From Nitrospira sp. (GTDB lineage Bacteria; Nitrospirota; Nitrospiria; Nitrospirales; Nitrospiraceae), in contig JAOUMR010000009.1 of NCBI GenBank assembly GCA_029881435.1, forward strand, positions 1 through 59,767: DNA of 59,767 nt, written 5' to 3'. Under the pieces are notes generated by a model, which did not search any database, had not been told where the DNA came from, and was given only the letters and a program-made list of their open reading frames with translations. Numbering within the stretch: position 1 is the stretch's first letter; each line of letters starts with the position of its first letter. Positions 53,896 to 59,767 of this stretch are shown one piece after another. The translations under genes and the position numbers were made by a program.

Positions 53896-54207
53896 ATGAA
53901 GATGCTGCAGATTGTCTGTGGGGAGAAACTTGACGAGGAGATCCTCGCCCTGTTTCAGAACTTGGGGATCAAGGGCTACACGATGATTAAGGGTGTGGGA
54001 GGCAGTGGTCAAACCGGAACGGTCTCCGGAACCGGTAGCTCGATCGATCGCAATACGTTGTTCATGGTCGCGCTCGAAGATGAGCACATTCACATGACAC
54101 AGGTGCTGAACGCCGTGAAAGAGATCCATGCTAAATATGTGCACGGGTACCGTGGCCTTGAAATCCCGCTCAAGGTCTTTCTGCATCCCTGCGAAGTCAT
54201 CCTGTAA
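53896..54207 (+). CDS. PII-like (DUF190/GlnB-fold) small protein
   Basis: 103 aa: MLQIVCGEKLDEEILALFQNLGIKGYTMI, GVGGSGQTGTVSGTG, NTLFMVALEDEHI and a C-terminal strand LKVFLHPCEVIL. The order of strands and the GTxSGT loop are PII-like, but the tyrosine in the T-loop of true GlnB is not found, so it is a PII-like protein of unknown partner. AGGAG precedes the ATG. It is separate from ammonium transporter genes. Confidence 0.7.
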   Translation: MKMLQIVCGEKLDEEILALFQNLGIKGYTMIKGVGGSGQTGTVSGTGSSIDRNTLFMVALEDEHIHMTQVLNAVKEIHAKYVHGYRGLEIPLKVFLHPCEVIL

Positions 54208-54365
54208 CGAGGTGAGGCTCGACTCCTGGTACGACGTGGGCATGGCAACGTGGAGTGGAAGCCCGCCGCCAGACCATCCACATCGCGCGCCGCCGAAACC
54301 CCTGAACACTCAATGGATAATAAAGTAGAATGTCCCCGCTTTCTGGGCCTCCGTTCCTCGATACC

Positions 54366-54710
54366 TCAACCCCATGTGCGATGGACCACGCTCACATGCT
54401 CCACCCCGTCAGTTTTCTCGATCTCCCATGCGACGTCATCCGGAATTTCTACAATCCTCAGCTCCGCGCAGTGACCGTTTGCCTCCTCACCGAGTTCCTC
54501 CACCACGCGCACAAGCTTCTCGTCGTCGCGCGGAATCAGCGCACCATATTGATTCAAACTCGGTTCTCGTGGTGTGGCGGCTTGAGGCCAGTAGGCGCCA
54601 CGATCTGTTTCCTGAAGCGCCTCCCGTTGCCCGAGTTCCTGCAGACGCAGCAATGCCTTATGACTCACGCAAAACCTTTCGTAGCTCTTGTTAATCACAA
54701 TTTTTCGCAT
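54366..54710 (-). CDS. Conserved hypothetical protein, 114 aa
   Basis: Begins RKIVINKSYERFCVSHKALLRLQELG, with further DDEKLVRVVEELGEEANGHCAELRIVEIP and AWEIEKTDGVEHV. This is a known conserved hypothetical layout in proteobacteria and Nitrospira (IVINxxxGGFxLSxxA start), but no function is known. AAGGAAGGGG lies upstream of the ATG. Confidence 0.72.
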   Translation of the reverse strand: MRKIVINKSYERFCVSHKALLRLQELGQREALQETDRGAYWPQAATPREPSLNQYGALIPRDDEKLVRVVEELGEEANGHCAELRIVEIPDDVAWEIEKTDGVEHVSVVHRTWG

Positions 54711-54793
54711 AACCACCCCTTCCTTTTCCTTGACTCACCCGGCACAGGCATCGCCGACTCCTTTACTCAGCTCACGAAGACGGCATGTCGCAT

Positions 54794-55048
54794 TCAAGAG
54801 GCCTTTGGATCGGCATCCTTGTATCCCGCACCCACATAGTTGCCGGTCCAGTGAGCATATCGGCGGTTGACCCAGGTGATGACCTCATCCTTCTGCGCCG
54901 CGCCATACCGTTTCTGCACCACGCTGCCAAACGTGGTGAGATTGCCCTCGATCTCGAGAAGATCCTCATCGCTAATCTTCTCCCACCGCGCCTTGAGGGG
55001 CGCTTTGAGTTGGGTCCAGAACTGTCCGAACTGTTCCTGATTCATCAT
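54794..55048 (-). CDS. CsbD family protein
   Basis: 84 aa with the CsbD pattern: FGQFWTQLKAPLKARWEKISDEDLLEIEG, LTTFGSVVQKRYGAAQKDEVITWVNRR split after residue 18. CsbD proteins are stress-induced small helical proteins of unknown mechanism. AAGGAG stands before the tandem ATGs. A much longer frame from 55345 is rejected because the extra part is not conserved. Confidence 0.87.
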   Translation of the reverse strand: MMNQEQFGQFWTQLKAPLKARWEKISDEDLLEIEGNLTTFGSVVQKRYGAAQKDEVITWVNRRYAHWTGNYVGAGYKDADPKAS

Positions 55049-55567
55049 GTGCTCCTTCATTATGGGTGATGGCATCGAAGACCGCTCTGCCTCCTCACGA
55101 CGGTCGAAACGCATGAACCCGATCCAGGGCCTCGTCGTCGACCACGGACACTGTGGATCTGGCCCACCGTGCGGAATCCTCCGGCCGACACCCAGGGCAA
55201 TGCCCACAGCATCATCTTGTTCTCTTGTTGAAGCCTCTTGCTCTTCTTTTAGCTCCATCCATATTGAGGGCGGTGAGATAATGATTGACGCTCCTGTAGC
55301 GAACACGGTAGTGCCAGGCGATGCAGGACACACAGCGAACATCATGCCAATTCAGACCCGACGAGAATTCAAACAGTTGAGAGAAGCAAGAGCGTCAGAC
55401 TGGAGGAATTCTGAGGTGAAAATCCTCAAGCTGAACGTATCGAAGGTGGCATATTGCGACAAGTTCGCTGTTCCGAAGTGGAGCAGCGGGCGAAGGGAGA
55501 GTGACGGGGTCCGACCCTCATGGCACGACCTTAAGCCGCAAGGCCCCGGGCGTGCGAGAAGAAGGGG
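55049..55567. other. Intergenic, no gene recognised
   Basis: About 520 bases with no supported gene, between the CsbD gene and a transposase fragment. Frames here look like low-complexity shadows. Confidence 0.45.
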
Positions 55568-55786
55568 TTGGCTGAGGAGCGCAGGACAAATTGGGGGCAG
55601 CTCGATGGCGGCTATGTGCGTGGCCGGCGGGGAAAATCCTGCACCGACGGTCATTTCGAAGTGATCGCCGGCAAGAGCCTGGCCGACGACACTTCAAAAT
55701 GTTTCGCGTTCGTCCATCGCTACGACCAAAAGCCCAAGCGACAGCTGTTCGAGGTGCTCAAAGGCCAAGGCATGCAGCGTCACGCC
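55568..55786 (+). pseudogene. ISKra4-type transposase fragment
   Basis: The piece QLDGGYVRGRRGKSCTDGHFEVIAGKS followed by CFAFVHRYDQKPKRQLFEVLKGQGMQ (first D and following box split) matches part of ISKra4-family transposases. The sequence on both sides is not conserved and no complete ends were found. It breaks off before the MITE-like element that starts at 55820. Confidence 0.7.
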
Positions 55787-55819
55787 ATCGGGGTGGCGAT
55801 AGCGCTCGATGCGCTCCAG

Positions 55820-56020
55820 CAGGCTACGGAAAAACTATTTGGACAAGGTTCGCATACGCAACTGTGGAACATCATGGCCTGGTTCAGGAACATGCACAGG
55901 ATGCTCAAAAAGTCTGTCCAGCAAGGCCACAGCGAGTAAAGAGGCGAAGCGTACTCTCTGCCGTACGGTGAGCCTCTGAGCGACGCGAGAACGACGCTGG
56001 CGGACTTTTTCAGTATCCTG
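55820..56020. repeat. MITE-like element, copy 2
   Basis: Begins CAGGCTACGGAAAAACTATTTGGACA and ends with the inverse of CAGGATACTGAAAAAGTCC. As in the copy at 16370, an internal CAGGATGCTCAAAAAG stands exactly 77 bases from the left end, and the right 124 bases hold AGAGGC/GCCTCT dyads and GAGCCTCTGAGCGACGCGAG. Total 201 bp. The right end abuts a RAYT transposase fragment. Confidence 0.72.
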
Positions 56021-56132
56021 CTAGATAGGCGTGGTAATTCGCGTCGTCATGGAAGATCGTGGCGAGGCGATTCCCGCGAACGAGGACGTGGTAGAACCCG
56101 CAGGGAACATCGAGGCGTGGCTTGGGGGCCAT
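56021..56132 (-). pseudogene. RAYT (REP-associated tyrosine transposase) fragment 1
   Basis: The N-terminus APKPRLDVPCGFYHVLVRGNR and then TIFHDDANYHAYL is a typical start of Y1_Tnp/RAYT proteins. It is cut off at about residue 37 by the MITE-like element. The HUH motif and catalytic tyrosine are missing. Confidence 0.78.
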
Positions 56133-56349
56133 TGGGGGGCGCTTGCTGGCTGAGTTGTAATAAGTCCATACGCATGCCTGACCCCAATTCGTCCATGATA
56201 AAACCAAGGGAATGTCACATCTCATAGGCTCGGTTACGCAGTCCTATTGCGAGGAAGCCGAGGGGGACTTATACTGCCTTGGGACGCCCTCCGGGTTTTG
56301 TGCAGAGCCAGATAATCCATAGTTCGATTAATGGGAGAAAGGAGAGTCA

Positions 56350-56568
56350 ATGAAAGCTGAGCTCACAGCAATTATTGAACCGGCACCCGAGGGGGGCTAC
56401 TGGGCCATTTGTCCAGAGATTCCCGGCGCCAACGGGCAAGGGGAAACGATTGAGGAAGCCAAGGATAGTCTGAGGCAGGCCATCGAATTGATTCTCGAAG
56501 ACCGCAAGGCGGACATCCTTCGTGGGCTGCCTGAAGACGCCATCCAGGACAAGGTACTGATCGGGTGA
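56350..56568 (+). CDS. hicB: HicB family antitoxin
   Basis: 72 aa: LTAIIEPAPEGGYWAICPEIPGANGQG, TIEEAKDSLRQAIELILEDRKAD. Typical HicB without a DNA-binding domain. It overlaps the following hicA gene by 4 bases (GTGA). The module lies between two RAYT fragments. Confidence 0.87.
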   Translation: MKAELTAIIEPAPEGGYWAICPEIPGANGQGETIEEAKDSLRQAIELILEDRKADILRGLPEDAIQDKVLIG

Positions 56569-56744
56569 AACGGCGAGACTTGGAGCGCAAACTGCGGATC
56601 GCTGGGTGCTATTTGAAACGGGAAGGTGCTTCCCACTCCCTTTGGATCAACCCAAGAACCGGAGTTGCGGAAGCGGTCCCGCGGCATTCCGAGATCAAAG
56701 AGCCATTAGCGAAGAAAATCCTGAAGAATTTGAATTCGGAGTGA
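56565..56744 (+). CDS. hicA: HicA family mRNA interferase toxin
   Basis: 59 aa from a GTG overlapping the hicB stop: KRRDLERKLRIAGCYLKREGASHSLWINPR, with the catalytic histidine in ASHSLW, and PRHSEIKEPLAKKILKNL as the last strand-helix. All HicA features are intact here. This gene is missed by length-based searches, as it is under 60 codons. It is the intact counterpart of the broken copy at 29.8 kb. Confidence 0.85.
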   Translation: MKRRDLERKLRIAGCYLKREGASHSLWINPRTGVAEAVPRHSEIKEPLAKKILKNLNSE

Positions 56745-56834
56745 GCGACCGAACAACTCGTTAACAGGATGTGGCAAAAGTCAGCGAATAGGTGTCGTTC
56801 AGAAATTGCTCTCTGACTCCGATTCATTCTTGTC

Positions 56835-56918
56835 GTGGAAGATCGTGGTGCGGCGATTCCCGCGGGCGAGGACATGATAGAACCCGCCAGGGACATCGAG
56901 ACGTGGCTTGCGGGCCAT
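56835..56918 (-). pseudogene. RAYT fragment 2
   Basis: ARKPRLDVPGGFYHVLARGNR, then TIFHDKNE: only about 28 residues of the N-terminus remain, cut at the same region as fragment 1. The 60 bases upstream of both fragments share GAGTTGTAATAAGTC and a CCCCAAT box, presumably the RAYT promoter/leader. Confidence 0.75.
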
Positions 56919-57037
56919 GGGGAGAGTGCAGCGGGTAGAGTTGTAATAAGTCAATGTGCATGTCTGTCCCCAATCCCTGACCCCAATTCGATGACCCGAA
57001 TACGACAGACGCAACGAATCTCCTCTGAGTAAGATTT

Positions 57038-57220
57038 TCAAATGGCTTGATAGGTAAACAGCTCCGCACTGGCCAGAGTTCCATCCTTACCGTACCCTCC
57101 CGCCACCAGTACCGTGCCGTCAAGTAAAAGCGTGGCAGTGTGCTGTGCTCTCCCCACCATCATGGGCGTTGTCGCGCTCCAGGTTCACAACAGTAGGCTC
57201 TTCGCTGGGATTAAATACCC
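57038..57220 (-). pseudogene. Kelch-repeat protein remnant
   Basis: On the minus strand MVGRAQHTATLLLDGTVLVA followed by GGYGKDGTLASAELF and a stop is one kelch repeat with the VLVAGG signature. The frame upstream needs a one-base shift (FNPSEEP... to TWSATTP). So the C-terminus of a decayed kelch beta-propeller protein remains, truncated by the IS5 insertion 110 bases further. Confidence 0.6.
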
Positions 57221-57330
57221 AAACAGACTTACATCAAACCCTCCGCTACTGGGCTTATTACTCAAATCGATCGTGTACTGCACTAACTCGTCGGCATATG
57301 CTCGCATGTGTGCCAACGCGACATAATTAA

Positions 57331-58629
57331 GGGCACCTCTAATAACCGCTAAGTGAAGCCAGGAAAGTCATTTCTCGAAAACGAGGGCTCTTGCCAGCCA
57401 GTGTTTTTGTTTTCTGACACCCTGATTGTCTCTGCTCCCCACTTGTGTTCGCCTTTTGCGTTTCATTGTTTCTTCTTGCCGAGGTCGTTTCATCCCCCGA
57501 GCCCATTACGCCAGCCGTAACCTCAGGATCTGCTCGTATCGGGCCAGGTTGTACACCAGATTCAACAGCCCGATCCCGGCAGTGATCCGCGACATCCCGA
57601 TCCATCGCATGTTCAACCCCTGTTTCAGCGTATTCGTCATGAACCCGAACATAGGCTCCACACGAACCCTGATTTTGCTCTTTTTGCGATTCCGCTTCTT
57701 CTGTGCCGTCGTCAACGGATGATTCCGATACCCCTTCTCGCACATCTCGCCCGTAACCCCGTGCTTCTCAAGGATCGTCTCGATGGCTTCACCCGTATAC
57801 GCGCTGTCCGCATGCACAATCCCGTCGCCTGTTTCCACCAGATCGTCAACCACCTGACTGTCGTGGACTCTGGCGTCAGTGACTTCGTAGTCCTCGATCA
57901 ACTTGGTGGTCCGATCTGCCTTCACATGATTCTTGTACCCGTCATGCACGTCCTCGCCCTTCTTCGCCCATCGGGCCGCCACATCTTTCTGTTCCCTCCG
58001 GTTCTCGTTCTGCTGAAACAACTCAGGCACCGTGCCCTGTTTGATCTCCTCGTTCTCCTCACGGCTGTTTCTCTGCCGCGGGACATCCACAAACGAGGCC
58101 TCAATTATCTTGCCCTCGCATCCCATCAATCCGGCGTCATTCAGATGTTTTTCAAATCGCCTGAAGAGCGGTTTGACCTGTCCTCTCCGGATCAACACTT
58201 CTCGAAACAGCCAGATCGTTTTCTGGTCTGGAACGGAATCGGACAACGTCAATCCCAGAAACTTCTGGAACGAGAGCCGGTCGTTGATCTGGTACTCCGT
58301 CTGCTCATCCGAGAGATTGTCGTATCGCTGCAGCACGAGCACTTTAAACATCATCACCACATCATGGCGGGGGCGGCCGCCAGGCCCCCTGACCTCCTTC
58401 GCAACGGCGCGTTCCAGATCCTCCTGAAATATCGTCCAGTCGATCCGAGCGTTAAGCCTCGCCAGTGGGTCAGGGCCGCGGTCCAGCTTCTTCATGCGGT
58501 TGGCGTAGTCGAACAATCCGGGCTGTTGTTTTGGAATGGTGTTCATGCGGTCTTCTACCACATCGCCTCTCACCGCTCAGCTGATTTTTGCGCGTTCACT
58601 GAACACGAGGTGAGTTTTTAGAGGTGCCC
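57331..58629. mobile_element. IS5-family insertion sequence
   Basis: Ends are GGGCACCTCTAATAAC at the left and the inverse GGGCACCTCTAAAAAC at the right, with a complete transposase on the minus strand. Length 1,299 bp. Flanks read TTAA on the left and TCAA on the right, close to but not identical with the short YTAR-type target duplication expected for this family, so a simple insertion is not fully supported. Confidence 0.85.
57506..58546 (-). CDS. IS5-family transposase
   Basis: 346 aa, intact. DUF772-like N-terminus with MKKLDRGPDPLARL and VMMFKVLVLQRYDNLSDEQTEYQINDRLSF, the DDE catalytic part with IIEASFVDVPRQRN, VKADRTTKLIEDYEVTDARVHDS, VHADSAYTGEAIE and RVRVEPMFGFMTNTL (E region), and a C-terminal AGIGLLNLVYNLARY. 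Start ATG 58546 is preferred; the next GTG codons give a non-conserved extension. Confidence 0.93.
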   Translation of the reverse strand: MNTIPKQQPGLFDYANRMKKLDRGPDPLARLNARIDWTIFQEDLERAVAKEVRGPGGRPRHDVVMMFKVLVLQRYDNLSDEQTEYQINDRLSFQKFLGLTLSDSVPDQKTIWLFREVLIRRGQVKPLFRRFEKHLNDAGLMGCEGKIIEASFVDVPRQRNSREENEEIKQGTVPELFQQNENRREQKDVAARWAKKGEDVHDGYKNHVKADRTTKLIEDYEVTDARVHDSQVVDDLVETGDGIVHADSAYTGEAIETILEKHGVTGEMCEKGYRNHPLTTAQKKRNRKKSKIRVRVEPMFGFMTNTLKQGLNMRWIGMSRITAGIGLLNLVYNLARYEQILRLRLA

Positions 58630-59051
58630 TCAAGTATTTGAATGAATCTATCCGATGCGCGGAGACGAAATGCATCCGTGCTTCAGTTGTGCTCGCTTGG
58701 TGCGCCGTTGCTTACGTAGTCCACAAGAAGCTCACGTCGCTCGGCATCGTGACGCTGAACACTGAATTCGCGAGGATGAAGGCCGACAAAGGTCTGATGT
58801 TCAAGACGTTCACAAAGGACTACAACCTCTCGACTGACCCGGACGTTCAGGAAGCTGCCGACGCCCACCTGATTTTACTCTGCCGATTCCTTACGTATCT
58901 GGACGACACCTAGTACAAGCATCTCAAAGGAGCACTTGACCTACGGAACGGCTGTGGCCACCCGACTGGTTATGAGCCTGATCCAGTGAAGCTGCAGGCC
59001 TACTACGCCGATATTACGCAGCTCGTTCTTCTTAACCAGAAGTTTGCCTGA
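58630..59051 (+). pseudogene. HEPN-like protein remnant
   Basis: Starts directly at the IS5 end: YLNESIRCAETKCIRASVVLAWCAVAYVVHKKL, FKTFTKDYNLSTDPDVQEAADAHLILLCRFLTYLDD, a TAG at 58911, then YKHLKGALDLRNGCGHPTGYEPDPVKLQAYYADITQLV. The RNGCGH block fits the R-x4-H motif of HEPN proteins. The N-terminus is missing and one in-frame stop interrupts it. The left IS5 flank does not carry the missing start. Confidence 0.7.
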
Positions 59052-59107
59052 CTCCCTCATGGAACAAATAAAAAGGGCCCACCCTGGATGGAGCGAGCCA
59101 TTCATGT

Positions 59108-59133
59108 GGTAAGGCCTGACCGGAGGCCTTACC
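59108..59133. other. Perfect short stem-loop
   Basis: GGTAAGGCCT and AGGCCTTACC form a 10-bp perfect stem with a 6-base loop. There is no run of T after it on either strand, so it is not an obvious terminator. It lies in the gap between the HEPN remnant and the RRM gene. Confidence 0.55.
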
Positions 59134-59427
59134 TAGAGATTCTTGATCGCTTGTTCGCCCTTATCAATCGGACCGCCAGTGATTCCCCAAGGGGTAAGGA
59201 ACACTTTCTATTGTTGTGGCATTTTGATAGACTGGGACTGTTTCATCGCTTCAGGCCTCGCATGAAACGAGCGCAAGATGGCCTATTACCGATGTTGTGC
59301 CTGCCGAGACTGTGATTGGAAGTCTAGCCCTCAGCCCCGTTACACCGTACCAGCCTTGGGACGTGCCTTCCTTTTGCGACACCCTCTCGCGTCATGGACA
59401 ATGTCATCATCACAGGAGGACCCCAAG

Positions 59428-59751
59428 ATGGGTTCAAAGCTTTACGTCGGTGGGTTGCCGTATTCGGTGACCGAGCAGCAATTGACTGATACATTCGGGG
59501 CGCATGGCACGGTGGCCTCGGCAAAGATCATCTCGGATAAGTTCACGGGACAGTCGCGTGGGTTTGGTTTCGTGGAGATGTCCTCGGATGCTGAAGCGGC
59601 CGCGGCGATCACGGCGCTTCATGGCACGGAGCTGGGTGGCCGCACGCTCACGGTCAACGAAGCGAAACCAATGGAGCGTTCTGGCGGCGGTGGTGGTGGA
59701 TTCGGTGGCGGGGGCGGCGGGGATCGGGGTGGAAAGCGCGATCGCTGGTAG
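59428..59751 (+). CDS. RRM-domain RNA-binding protein (glycine-rich)
   Basis: 107 aa. One RRM with the RNP2 motif LYVGGLP near the start and RNP1 GFGFVEM near residue 45, followed by GGRTLTVNEA and a Gly-rich tail (SGGGGGGFGGGGGGDRGG). Cold-shock-related bacterial RRM proteins of this type bind mRNA. CAGGAGG lies 8 bases before the ATG. Confidence 0.92.
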   Translation: MGSKLYVGGLPYSVTEQQLTDTFGAHGTVASAKIISDKFTGQSRGFGFVEMSSDAEAAAAITALHGTELGGRTLTVNEAKPMERSGGGGGGFGGGGGGDRGGKRDRW

Positions 59752-59767
59752 ACGGCTCGTACTGATC

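Noticed and set aside
57719-58621. Plus-strand frame of 300 codons inside the IS5 element
   Set aside because: It is the reverse of the intact transposase, and shows no known motif.
1-59767. CRISPR array, rRNA and tRNA genes
   Set aside because: No regularly spaced repeats with unique spacers, and no rRNA- or tRNA-like sequence was seen on either strand.

Overview
The window looks like a chromosomal piece of a Nitrospira-type nitrite oxidiser. This is an inference from gene content: a group 3b [NiFe] hydrogenase with its maturation genes (a hallmark of comammox and some other Nitrospira), a DcaP-like porin, many small lipoproteins, exported c-type cytochrome and stress proteins, GC-rich coding, and short repeats of the kind seen in Nitrospira genomes. 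No rRNA, tRNA, 16S marker or nitrification gene is present, so the assignment stays tentative.

Layout. 1-10.1 kb: the end of an acyl-CoA dehydratase activase-like gene, then small metabolic genes, an archaeal-type S-adenosylmethionine synthetase, an AIR-synthase relative, a HhH DNA-repair-like protein with an AmrS-type radical SAM enzyme, an exported protein-repair methyltransferase (pcm) and an amino-acid permease. 10.6-24 kb: envelope genes (nfeD-floA operon, M28 peptidase, an Atg22-like MFS transporter, an SPFH lipoprotein, several small lipoproteins, cytochrome c, an exported methyltransferase) and a ParE-type toxin-antitoxin pair. 24-39.5 kb: the hydrogenase locus, all on the minus strand. 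Its order of transcription is hydB-hydG-hydD-hydA (beta, gamma, small, large), maturation protease, hypA, hypF, hypC, followed at a distance by hypD and hypE. Between hypC and hypD lies about 5.5 kb of accessory DNA: a cupin, a thermonuclease-like protein, decayed toxin-antitoxin genes, and a run of small minus-strand genes separated by palindromic sites with GCCTAAC/GTTAGGC cores. I read this run as an integron-type gene-cassette array without an integrase.

39.6-49.6 kb: three-gene small-protein cluster, a cytoplasmic PAS histidine kinase with its NarL-type regulator, a dead IS6-family element, a porin, and a plus-strand Pal/lipoprotein group. 49.7-54.8 kb: a fusion of a HAD phosphatase with a HerA-like ATPase, GroES, a PII-like protein, CsbD and small proteins. 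55.5-59.1 kb: a mobile-element graveyard holding an ISKra4-type fragment, two truncated RAYT transposases that flank an intact hicBA pair, a 1.3-kb IS5-family element, and remnants of a kelch protein and of a HEPN-like protein. The window ends with a glycine-rich RRM RNA-binding protein.

The best candidates for something new are the integrase-less cassette array inserted in the hydrogenase maturation locus, the HAD-ATPase fusion, a three-member family of small proteins sharing a CP(D/E)LTWNQ motif, and a pair of miniature elements with identical internal spacing at 16.4 and 55.8 kb.
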